From: Isotricha intestinalis
Taxonomy: Eukaryota; Ciliophora; Litostomatea; Vestibuliferida; Isotrichidae
Length of the DNA: 24,350 nt
Direction: 5' to 3'
Assembly (NCBI GenBank): GCA_023807065.1
Contig: JAJJLU010000665.1
Location: 1-24,350, forward strand
Shown here: piece after piece, positions 1 through 9,700 of the stretch
How the letters are laid out: each line of letters begins with the position of its first letter
Numbering within the stretch: position 1 is the stretch's first letter
Made by a program: the position numbers and the translations under genes
Notes under the pieces: model-generated
Databases searched by the model: none
What the model was told of the DNA's origin: nothing
The model's input: the letters and a program-made list of their open reading frames with translations, nothing else

Positions 1-1165
1 ATTTTGTGTTAAGGTTATTTTTGGTTTTTTTATATTTGGGTTTTATTAAAAATTAATATTTAAACTTTATTTGAGTGAATGTTTTATTTTTTATTTTTGT
101 TTTTTTTATTTTTTTGTATTCATAAAACCTTTAATAAATCCCTATTTATATAAAAATAGATTTCCTTTTTTTTTCTTATAATTATCATTTATGAATCATT
201 AAAAAATTAAATATTTAATATAATTTTATTTTTTATATTTTTTATTCAATTAAACTATTATATATTATTAATAATTAATTTTAAATTAAAAATCAGCAAA
301 GTAATACCTTAGTTAGTTAGTTAGATATTTAACTCCTGCAATTTGGTTCATATTTTATATTAATTAAATAAAAAAAAAAGAATAAAAAGAACCCAAGCAT
401 CCTACTCATATTTATATTCCCCAAATATTATAAGTATCATCTTATTCATCTTTCTTATTATTATATTCTCCAAATATAATATATAATTCTAATAAATTGT
501 TTATTTCTCTAATTCCTTTATTATCCTTTTTCTTTTCTTCTTTATTTCGCAAATAATTCTTAGTAAAAATATTCAATACTTTCTAATAAATTTAAATTTA
601 TTGTTTTCCTATCTTATCCTTCACATTCTTTCTTTAATTTAACTCTTAATTCTTTCATTATCTCTCATTAATTTATAACATGTTTAATGTTATTATCTTC
701 TTTCATCAGTCTTTTAAAAATTTTGAAATTTCAAACTTCAAAATTGTAGAATTAAAATCACCCTTTCAATATTATTTTTTCTATTTTTTTTGTCTGTATT
801 GTTATTGATATTTTTCAAAAAAAATTCTTGGAACCTTTTGTATTAACTTTTATAAATAAAGTCTCTATTTATCTTGGAGATAAATTTTTCAAAAAAGAAG
901 AAGAAATAAAATATGTAAATGTTGTTTAAATAAGTTTATAAACATTAAATTTATCAATAAATTTATTTATTTAAATTTTAAAAATTTCTAAAAACTAAGA
1001 ACAAAATAAACAAGAAACTTAAATAATAGTAAATTCTCAAGATTCAATATTATTATTTGATAATCTGTAAGTACTAAAATTATATTTTTCTTAAAATACA
1101 TTAAAAAATTAATTTTGAATGTTTAATATAGATTAAAATAAATATATTTATTTAAATTGGAGTAC
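1..1165. other. Gene-free left flank
   Basis: No intact coding frame is visible on either strand and no tRNA or rRNA is recognisable. The left edge carries no CCCCAAT-type repeat, so the window starts inside a chromosome or at a contig break, not at a telomere. A short TTAG x4 microsatellite lies at 309-324. The only coding-like texture is on the minus strand at about 430-700 (separate entry). The stretch directly downstream of the GMPP stop, about 700-1165, shows stops in all frames and nothing resembling the missing end of that gene. Confidence 0.6.
430..700 (-). pseudogene. Possible decayed coding stretch, family not recognised
   Basis: Read on the minus strand, this stretch has coding-like composition (Glu, Lys, Leu, Asn codons) but is broken by several TAA codons and at least one frame change. 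Readable pieces include INLNLLESIEYFY and, in another frame, REINNLLELYIIFGEYNN. Several TAA codons sit where a CAA (Gln) codon would fit, which is what C-to-T decay would produce. No family is recognised. It could also be AT-rich noncoding DNA that mimics codons, so this is a low-confidence call. Confidence 0.25.
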
Positions 1166-2029
1166 TCAAAAGATAACAACAACATTATCACCTAAAACAA
1201 CATTAGGACCAATAAAAGCACCTTCTTCAACTTTAACATTATTTCCATAGAATACATTTTCTTTAATAAATTCATTTTCTTTTTGTAATAAATCTTTATT
1301 ATTTAAATTTAAATTATCAAGATATAATTTAGTTCCTATTAAAAAATCTTTTGGTTGTCCTATATCAGCCCAAAAGCCTTCAAGAGAAAATTTATATAAT
1401 TCACCATCAGAAGCCATTTGAGGAAAAACTTCTCTTTCAATTGATGTTGGAACTGGATTTACTCTATTTAAAAATTTCTTATTAAAACAATATAATCCAG
1501 CATTAATATCATCACCAACAAATTCTTTTGGTTTTTCAACAAATTTTAATATTTTATTATTTTCTGAAACAATTACTCCAAATCTAGAAGGATCTTTTAC
1601 TTTTGTTGTTGCTATTGTTCCTTCTTTACCATGTTTTCTATGAAATTCTAACATATCTTTCAAAGGAAATTTACATGTTATATCTGAATTAAAAACAAAT
1701 ATTTCTTCTCCTTCGGTTTTTAATAAAAATTCTTTTGCTAATCCAATTGGACCTGCTGTTCCTAAAGGTTCATTTTCTTTTGATATTGTTAATTTTATTT
1801 TATATTTTTCTGACATTTCATTTAAAAATTCTTGCATTTTTTCTGATTGATAATTAACTGCTAATATTACTTCATCTACTCCTACTTCTTTTAATGCTTC
1901 TATTTGATGAAGTAATATTGGTTTGTTTACAAATTCTATTAATGGTTTTGGCTTAGAAAATGTTAATGGACGAAGACGTGTTCCAAATCCTCCTACTAAT
2001 ATTAATCCTTTTAGCTTCTTTTCGCTCAT
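1166..2029 (-). CDS. GMPPB: Mannose-1-phosphate guanylyltransferase (GMPPB-like), C-terminally truncated
   Basis: This enzyme makes GDP-mannose from mannose-1-phosphate and GTP in the cytosol; GDP-mannose feeds N-glycosylation, GPI anchors and mannosylation. The nucleotidyltransferase signature LVGGFGTRLRPLTFSKPKPL is at residues 11-30, the metal-binding NSD at 114-116, the substrate motif FVEKP at 163-167, and the eukaryote-typical FWADIGQPKDF at 219-229. The beta-helix part begins (about 259-285, GPNVVLGDNVVV) and then stops at a TGA after 287 residues. Eukaryotic GMPPB proteins have about 360 residues, so most of the hexapeptide helix and the conserved C-terminal tail are absent. No continuation was found in the next 460 bases in any frame, and no short GT..AG intron restores one. 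It diverges from the Mei2-like gene across 533 bases. Family assignment is secure; whether the short form is active is unknown. Confidence 0.9.
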   Translation of the reverse strand: MSEKKLKGLILVGGFGTRLRPLTFSKPKPLIEFVNKPILLHQIEALKEVGVDEVILAVNYQSEKMQEFLNEMSEKYKIKLTISKENEPLGTAGPIGLAKEFLLKTEGEEIFVFNSDITCKFPLKDMLEFHRKHGKEGTIATTKVKDPSRFGVIVSENNKILKFVEKPKEFVGDDINAGLYCFNKKFLNRVNPVPTSIEREVFPQMASDGELYKFSLEGFWADIGQPKDFLIGTKLYLDNLNLNNKDLLQKENEFIKENVFYGNNVKVEEGAFIGPNVVLGDNVVVIF

Positions 2030-2562
2030 TTTTTATATATTTTTTAATTTTTTTTTATATAGTTTTTTTAAAGGGTTTTTTATTTTTTATTTTATTTTAT
2101 TTATTTTTATTTTCAAGGTTTTGTATTGTATTATTTTTTTTTAGGGTTATTTAATTTTTTTAAATATATTTTATTATTATATATTTTAATTTATACTGTT
2201 TTTAAATTTTTTATTTAATATTTAAGATGATTTTATTTAAATATGATAAGTAGAATTTTTTTATCTCAAAATAGTATAATTATAGGTATTTATGTGTTTA
2301 AAATAAAGAGAAATGATTTATTGATTTTTAAATTTTTCATTAAAAATATCCAATATAATATTTATTTATTATGAATATTCCTAATTAAAAAAAATAGCTT
2401 TGAATAAATAAATAAAATCTATACTTGAATATAAATTTAAATTTCCAAATATAACCATTGTAAATAAACTCAAATAATCATTTTATTTTTTAATAATATA
2501 ATTTATAAATTTATTACAAATTTTTTCATATTAATCTTTATAAATAATTTATTTATCAATTA
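2030..2562. promoter_or_regulatory. Divergent intergenic region between GMPP and the Mei2-like gene
   Basis: This 533-base spacer separates two divergent start codons, so it must hold both promoters. It is almost pure A/T with T-rich runs near the GMPP side and A-rich leader sequence near 2490-2562. No conserved element, tRNA or small coding frame is evident. Two short hydrophobic frames near 1923-2154 come from T homopolymers and are not believable genes. Confidence 0.5.
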
Positions 2563-3411
2563 ATGAGTGAGATAGAAGTAAATCAAATAGATTTTTCCAA
2601 TATATTATTCAAAGAAGAAAGTCAAATTTTAGATAATTCATTTGAATTTGAAGTTAATGATTTAATAAATGAAAAAAGAGAAAATGAAGATAACGAAAAT
2701 GATACAGATTTAGAAATTGAAGAAAATATAATTTACGATAAAAACATACCGAAAATTTTTCAAGAAACAAAAATACTATCTTTAAAAAAAGCAATTCAAG
2801 AAAAAGAAGAATTAAATCCAAAATTTAATTCATTTAATCAAAATAGTACAATTAAAAACGAAGAAAATATAAATAAAACTTCTTTATCAAGGAGAACAAC
2901 ATCAGATCAAATAACAAATAAAAAAAATTTAAAAATTGATGTTTTAAATATTATTCTTGGGGAAGAAAAAAGAACAATGATAATTATAGAAAATATTCCT
3001 TCAAAATATAATATAAAATTTTTTAAAGGAGAAATTGACTCACAAGGTTTTAAAGGAAAATATAATTTAATTTACTTTCATAAAATAAATTCAAAATTCA
3101 ATAATATATATATAAATTTTATACATGAATTACATATAATTTCTTTTTATGAAAGATTTAATGGAAAAAAAATAAATAATATTGATAAAATAATTAATAT
3201 GAAGTATTGTAATTTAGATGAAAATGAATTTAAAGGGTTAATTGTAAAAGAAAATTCAATTGAAATTAATAATATTAATTTTAATTTTCAAAATTTTGAA
3301 ATTCCACTTTCTTATTTATCTCTTTTTAAAAAAATATATTCAAATTCTGTTTGTATTATAAAAGAACATAATATTTATAATGAAGGAACATTTCTTGTTA
3401 AAAAACTTTAA
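2563..3411 (+). CDS. Mei2-like RNA-binding protein (C-terminal RRM_2 domain)
   Basis: This is a 282-residue protein with an acidic, Asn/Glu-rich, probably disordered N-terminal half (1-130) and one folded domain. From residue about 136, KRTMIIIENIPSKYNIKFF matches the RNP2-like start of the Mei2 C-terminal RRM (family pattern RTTLMIKNIPNKY). It is followed by a YINF segment and FYERFNGKKI (family pattern FY..FNGK.W). Mei2 proteins bind RNA and control meiosis or growth in fungi, plants and protists. The family usually has 500 or more residues with several RRMs, but single-domain short forms are known in protists. The start ATG follows an A/T-rich leader and the stop is TAA. The role in this cell is inferred from the domain only. 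Confidence 0.72.
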   Translation: MSEIEVNQIDFSNILFKEESQILDNSFEFEVNDLINEKRENEDNENDTDLEIEENIIYDKNIPKIFQETKILSLKKAIQEKEELNPKFNSFNQNSTIKNEENINKTSLSRRTTSDQITNKKNLKIDVLNIILGEEKRTMIIIENIPSKYNIKFFKGEIDSQGFKGKYNLIYFHKINSKFNNIYINFIHELHIISFYERFNGKKINNIDKIINMKYCNLDENEFKGLIVKENSIEINNINFNFQNFEIPLSYLSLFKKIYSNSVCIIKEHNIYNEGTFLVKKL

Positions 3412-3778
3412 TTTGTGTTTTGATTTATGTTAATTAATTTTTTTTGAATGTTAATTTGTTATGATTTTTTTTATTTAGTTTTTATAGTGACTTTTTTCTT
3501 TATTAATGTTTGTAAATTGTTTTTTATTTATTAGAAAAACTAAATCTTTTTAATTATTTTAATCTTGTACTATAAATATTAATAATATAAATAAATATAT
3601 AAATAAAAAGAATAAAGGTTATTTAATATAAATAAATTGATATTATAGATCTATTAAATTTTAATTCACCATTAAATAAAAACAATAAAAAAACCCAAAA
3701 AAAAAAAATAAACCAAAATAAAAATAAATATTTTTCGAATAACTTAAATCCTAAAAAAATCCTTAAAAAAAAAAAAAA
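3412..3778. other. Intergenic spacer between the Mei2-like gene and SPAG17
   Basis: This spacer holds the 3' end of the Mei2-like gene (T-rich) and the leader of SPAG17 (A-rich). It ends in a run of 14 A directly before the SPAG17 ATG (3765-3778). A-rich sequence just before start codons recurs at other genes in the window. No gene or RNA is visible. Confidence 0.5.
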
Positions 3779-6700
3779 ATGAAAAAAGGACAAAAAGAAC
3801 AAATAGATATATCAACTCTTCCCGAAGTGAACACCTTTACTTCATCAGTAATATTTAATTTTCAAAACCAAGATCGTCGTTTAAGAATAATAGAAGCTTT
3901 TGTAAAGCAGCCAGAAAAAACAATAAAAATGATATCTCGAGAAGAAATAATTCAATTTGCTAAAGACCAAAAAATATATGTTGATCCAGCAGAAGGAAAA
4001 AAACCAGCTAAAGGAGAACTAGCACCAGAACATAAAGAAATAACTTCTGAAGAATTAGCAAAAAGTGCTTCTTTATTTATTAAAGAAAATTCAGTTCAGT
4101 TTAGAAAAGAAAAAAAAGATTTTTTAGATAATATTGAAAATTTAAAAAAACAAAAAGAAGAAGCTATTTCTTATTGGGAAAATCCTCCTGAGGTTGATCC
4201 AAAGAAAAAACCTGATAAAAAGAATGTACCTTTAAAACCTGAAGAAATTATTATTCCTGAAGTTAATGATTATGATGTTGATTATACTGTTGTTTTATTT
4301 AATTATCCTTTAAATGGAGAAGAATATTCCGCTTTAGAAAAAGAAAATATTGTTTTAAATAATGTTAATTTAATTACTGAAGGTCCTGATGTAGTTGTTG
4401 AAGAAGAAAAAGAAGATGATAAAAACAAAAAAAAAAATGCTCCTAAAGATGCTGGAAAACCTGTTTCTGATAATGCGCTTATTAAAAATTATTCTTATAA
4501 AGAAAATTTTAATCCAAATGAAGTTTTTGATAATTTATATGAAGCAAAAGCAAAAAGTGATTCTTTAAGTAAAATGAAAGAAACTTTATTTCAAAAAACT
4601 ACTTTTAACTTTAAAAATATTGATGATCCTAAAAATACATATTTTAATATTTATCAACAAGAATTTTTAGAACAAATAAAAGAAATAAATTTATTTCATT
4701 CTATGTATAATCAATGGACTGATATGCATAAATTTCAAGATTTAGGTTTTTCAGAAAAATATTTCGGTCCTGAAATAATAGAAAAATTATCTAAATTATC
4801 AGAATATAAACCAAATGATTATGAACATATGTCAATTGGTAATTTATTAGCAATTTATTTTGGAGTTTATAATCAAGAAGATAATTTCTTTAAAGTTCCT
4901 GAAGTTATAGAAGAAATTGATTTTAATGTTATTGAAGAAGAAAAAAAAAAAAAAGAAGAAGAAATGAAGAAAAAATTAGAAGAAGAAGCAGCTTTAAATG
5001 CTAAAAATAAAAAAGGAAAAGATGCAAAAAAAAATGAAGTTGTTGAAGAAGAAAAAAAAGAAGAAGAACCAAAAGAAGAAGATGAAATAGATGAAAAAGG
5101 AATAGAAAATTATGATAATTTATTCAATCAAGAAAATTTTCTTTTAGATGAAGAATTTAATCCTAAAATCGAACAAGAAGAAGAAGAAGTTGAATTAAAT
5201 GAAAGTGGAAGTGAAAATATGATGATTGGAGGTGGAATAATGGAAGATGATAATATTAAAGAAATAAATGTTAATGAAAGTCAAGAAAAAAATTATGAAG
5301 ATATTAATTATGAAGATAATTATGATAATTATGAAGAAAATGAAGAAGAAAAAAAAGAAGAATTAAAAGATAATTCACATATGATTCTTGAACAAAATAA
5401 TGAAGAAAGTAAAAGTAATATTAACGTTAATCAAAGTGAAAATAATCAAAGTCAAAATATGGAAAATTCACAAAATAATGATGGAACAAATAATGAATTT
5501 CCAATAGAAGGAAATGAAGAAGAAAATAATGAAAATAATGAGGAAGAAAATAAAGAAAAAAATGAAGAAGAAAATAATGAAAATAATGAAGAAGAAGAAC
5601 ATAATGAAAATAATGAAGAAGAAGAACATAAAGAAAAAGAAGAAGAAGAAGAAAAAAAAGAAAATGAAGAAGAAGTCAATAATGAAAATAATGAAGAAGA
5701 AGAAAATAATGATAAAATAAAAGATGAATCTGAGAATATATCATTAAATACAAATTCAACATCAAATATTCAATATGAGAGATTAATAATAAATGAAAAT
5801 GACGATTTTATGCGTTCATCAATAGAAACAAAAAGAAATCAAATTTATTTATTTGCAATAGAAAAATCATTTAATAATTTTAGAGCTCTTCCAGGTTTAT
5901 ATAGACAACCAAATATACTTCCAATAGAAAGTAATTTAAGAAAAGCTATTCGTAGTAAAGTTTATCCTTTCTTACCTGAAGAAATTACTATTCCTATTTA
6001 TGAAAAATTTAATCTTATTCAAAAATTTGAAGAATGCATGAAAGAAGAATTCCCTGATAGAGATTTTGATTTTGGAGATAGAAGTTTTCAAGAAAATTTA
6101 AATAAAGATATTTTAAGTCAGAGAATTACTAAATTATTAATGTTAGATCCTGAAGTTAAAACTTATTATAATACTAATACTGATAATATGCTTTTAATGA
6201 TGTTTTATAGAATTCCTAAAGAAAGAGTTTATAGAAAATTAATTAAATATAGATATTTATCTAAACCTGATTTTGAAAATTGGGTTAAATACTTTAAACC
6301 TGTTTTTACTCCTAAAAAACCTAAAGAACAAAGTGAAGAAAATAAGGAAGAAAATACAGAGAATGAAAATAAGGAAAAAAAAGATGAAAAAAATGGTAAA
6401 AATGAAAAAGAAAAAAAAGAAGAAAATAAAGAAAATAATACAAATAATGAGAATAATGTAAATACTCAAGAAGAACAAAGTCCAAATAAAAAAGGAGTAA
6501 ATCCTTTAATAAAAACATTTGCTCCTTTAGATAATATATTTGCAGAACCAATGTATTTAAGTTCTGATGCATATTTAGGACAAATAAATGAAAAAATAAA
6601 ATATATGTTTCCAGCAGATAATGGAATTTTCATTAAAAAAATTTTAGAAAATGGAATTTTTTCTTCTTTTTCTTCATATGTAATTAAAGATGAAATGGTA

Positions 6701-9700
6701 TTTGGAATAAGAAAAGACCAAGAATCAAATAAAGAATTTTGGTATCATTATGATAATAATGGAACATCATTATCAATAAGTCAAAAAGAAGAAAAATTAT
6801 ATACGAATTTTTCCCTTGCAAATGGATTAAATATTCAAATATTACCTTCAGGTGAAATAGCACAAAAAATATTTAATGAAGGTTCATTTAGAATAAATAC
6901 ATCTAAAGCCTCTATAATAATATATAATGAAGATGGAAGTAAAAGTGTTTTATATTCAAATGGTAATGTTGGTAAAATAATAGGAAATAAAATGATTAAC
7001 ATTAATAATAAAGGGAATAAAATAGAAAAAAATTTAGAAACAGGAGAAATTAATTTAATAGAAAAAGTACCAGTAACAATTCAAAGTGATTTAGATTCAC
7101 AAACAAAAACAATGTTAAGAGAAGATGGAGTAATAAATATAAAATACCCAGATGAAAGTTCATTAACTATTCATACTGATCAAACTAAAATTTACACTTC
7201 ACCTTATGATGATTATGATAATTTAAATTTCATTGTTGAACATGATAAATATTGTACTGTCAAAGTTTATGTTTCTGGTAAAAGTAGAAATTATCCAAGT
7301 TCAGCAAAAAAAATTGAAAGTTTTGCCAAAAAAAGTAAAGATGGTATTATTTATCAAGTTTTATTACCTGATAAAAATGAAATTATTTTATTTAAAGATG
7401 AAAATGATAAGAATATTACTATTATATATAATAATGATGGAGGAGTTTTTAAAGTTGATTCTAATAATAATGATATTTTAATTATTAGTCCTAGTGAAAT
7501 TTATAAATATAATTCTTTAAGTCAATTTGAAAATATTATTTATGGAGATATTAAAGAAAGAAAAGGAGGTTTATATACTGTTGATTTCAATGAAGGAAAA
7601 ATATTCACTGTTGATGATGAAGATAATTTATTTGAAATTTATGATGATGGTTATGCTAATTGTGAATTACATCCTAAAACTTTAATTGAAATGGATGGAG
7701 AAGAATTAGTGAAATTCCAAGAAGATTTAATTAATATTATTTTAGAAGAAAAAGAAGAAGGTGAAGAAGAGAAAAAAGAAGAAAATGAAGAGGAAAAAAA
7801 AGAAAATGAAGAAGAGAAAAAAGAAGAAAATGAAGAAGAGAAAAAAGAAGAAAATGAAGAAGAGAAAAAACCAATAAAAAAAACATTAAAAAGAACATTA
7901 AGTCCAGATTATGAATTATTAAATATTCAAAAAGAAGAAAAGAAAAAGCCTCAAATAGAAAATCAAGAAGAAAAAAAAGAAGCTACAAAACAAAATCAAA
8001 AGCAAGAAAAAGAGAAAGATAAAGGAAAAGCAATGAATGTGAAAAAAGGGAAAAAAAAAAATGAGCCAGAGCCACAAATAATAGAAGAAGAAGAAAAAGA
8101 AGAAGAAAAACCAATTCCACCACCAACATCCAATTTTTATACTCCAAAATTATTTGTAATAGAAAATGATAATTCAGGATATGAATTATTAAATTATTCT
8201 CAATTTGAAAATTATAAAAAATGTAAAATGTTAGATTATATTCATTGTAAATATATTATTGAAACTATAAGTAAAGATTTCACTTCTCATTATTGGATTA
8301 CTAAATATTTTACTGTTAATGAAGGCATTAAAGAAACACATCATATTAATTCTATTCAAATTCCAGAAAGTTTAAAAAATTTTTATAAACAACCTTATGA
8401 AAGTGAATTTGATAATAAGGAAATTTACTTTTATAGAAATTTAATTCAAAGTGAAACTAATTTTGATAAAGAATTTAGAGAAAAAGTTAAAAAGTCAAAA
8501 GAAGATTCTGAAGCTTATTTTGAAAAAAGAAATATGGAATTTAATTATGGTTCTTATTTCAATAAAGAAGAAAGTCAAAATGATATTGAAGAACATAATA
8601 AATTGTTAAGAAGAATTTTAACAGAAAGACAAAATCCAGATGTTAAATTTGATTATGATAAAATAAGGAAAAAAATAAAAATAAATCAAGGATATATATC
8701 ATTATTAGATAATGAAAGTGTATTATTTAATATAAAAGAATATGTAGATGATAAAGAAAGGAAAAAATATAGAGAAGATAAATCATTTAGAATATATCCC
8801 TTGAATTTAAATAAAGTTTCTGATATTGAAGTAGAAAATATAGTAAATTCATTTAATGCTCCATTTAACGGAACAGAAAATATGTCAAGTTCAATAATAG
8901 CAAGAAAGAAAAATTTAATAGAAGGAGCAGCAAATACAAAAGAAATTAAATTTATTCCTAATTATTGGGATAGTGACAAAGGAAAAGAATTTCATTCAGA
9001 ACATCCACATGAAATATATGTGGATCCAAAAGAAAAGAATAAAAATAATAACATAACAGGAGATCCTGAAATAGACTCTTTAAGACAAGCAGAAAATCTT
9101 TTAGAAAAAGGAAGAGAAGAATTAAAGCAAAATCAATTAATGGAACAATCTCCTACAAATTTAGCAGGATTTGATAATAATATGGATATGAATAATAAAC
9201 AAAGTAGTCCTGTAGTATTATTAAATGGTGATAATCAGAATATAAACAATGCAAATATTTCAAATAACAATATGAATAATAATAATGAAGGTTCAAAATC
9301 TAAATTATCAAATAAGAGGAAATTACCTTCAATACATAAACAAACTCAAATGATGAATAAAATAAATGAGGAATACAATCAACAAAAAGCACGTGAATGG
9401 GTAGAAAGTAAAACAATGAAATATACAGTAGATGGTCAATTAAGACAAAATAATCCTTTAGTTCCTCATTATATAAAACCAACATTTCCACAAGCAGATT
9501 TTAATGAAGATTACATTTATATAGATAAATTAACTGAAAAAAGAGTAAAAACAAGTTCTGTTAGTAATAGAATTTACTTTAATGCTCCTTCAGTTGAAGA
9601 AATAAGAAAAAGCGGTCAACATGATATTTTATTAGAAGCTATTGAACATAGAAGAACTCCTGAAGAAATGATGGAAAGATTGAATTTAATGATTACTGGT

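Noticed and set aside
309..324. TTAG x4 as a possible telomere or telomere remnant
   Set aside because: It is internal, four short copies only, and does not match the GGGGATT array at the right end; an ordinary microsatellite is more likely.
1923..2154. Short hydrophobic plus-strand frames upstream of GMPP
   Set aside because: They are made of T homopolymers and antisense GMPP sequence, with no conserved features and no support as membrane proteins.
5452..5720. Open frames on both strands across the acidic SPAG17 tract
   Set aside because: They are low-complexity shadows (Ser/Phe or Lys/Met) of the GAA-rich repeat in the real SPAG17 frame.
9321..9337. KLPSI-type motif shared by SPAG17 (KLPSIHKQ), the cyclin-like protein (KLPSLKKYM) and the 174-residue protein (FSLPKI)
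   Set aside because: Motifs this short are expected by chance in Lys/Ser/Leu-rich disordered tails; no other evidence links the proteins.
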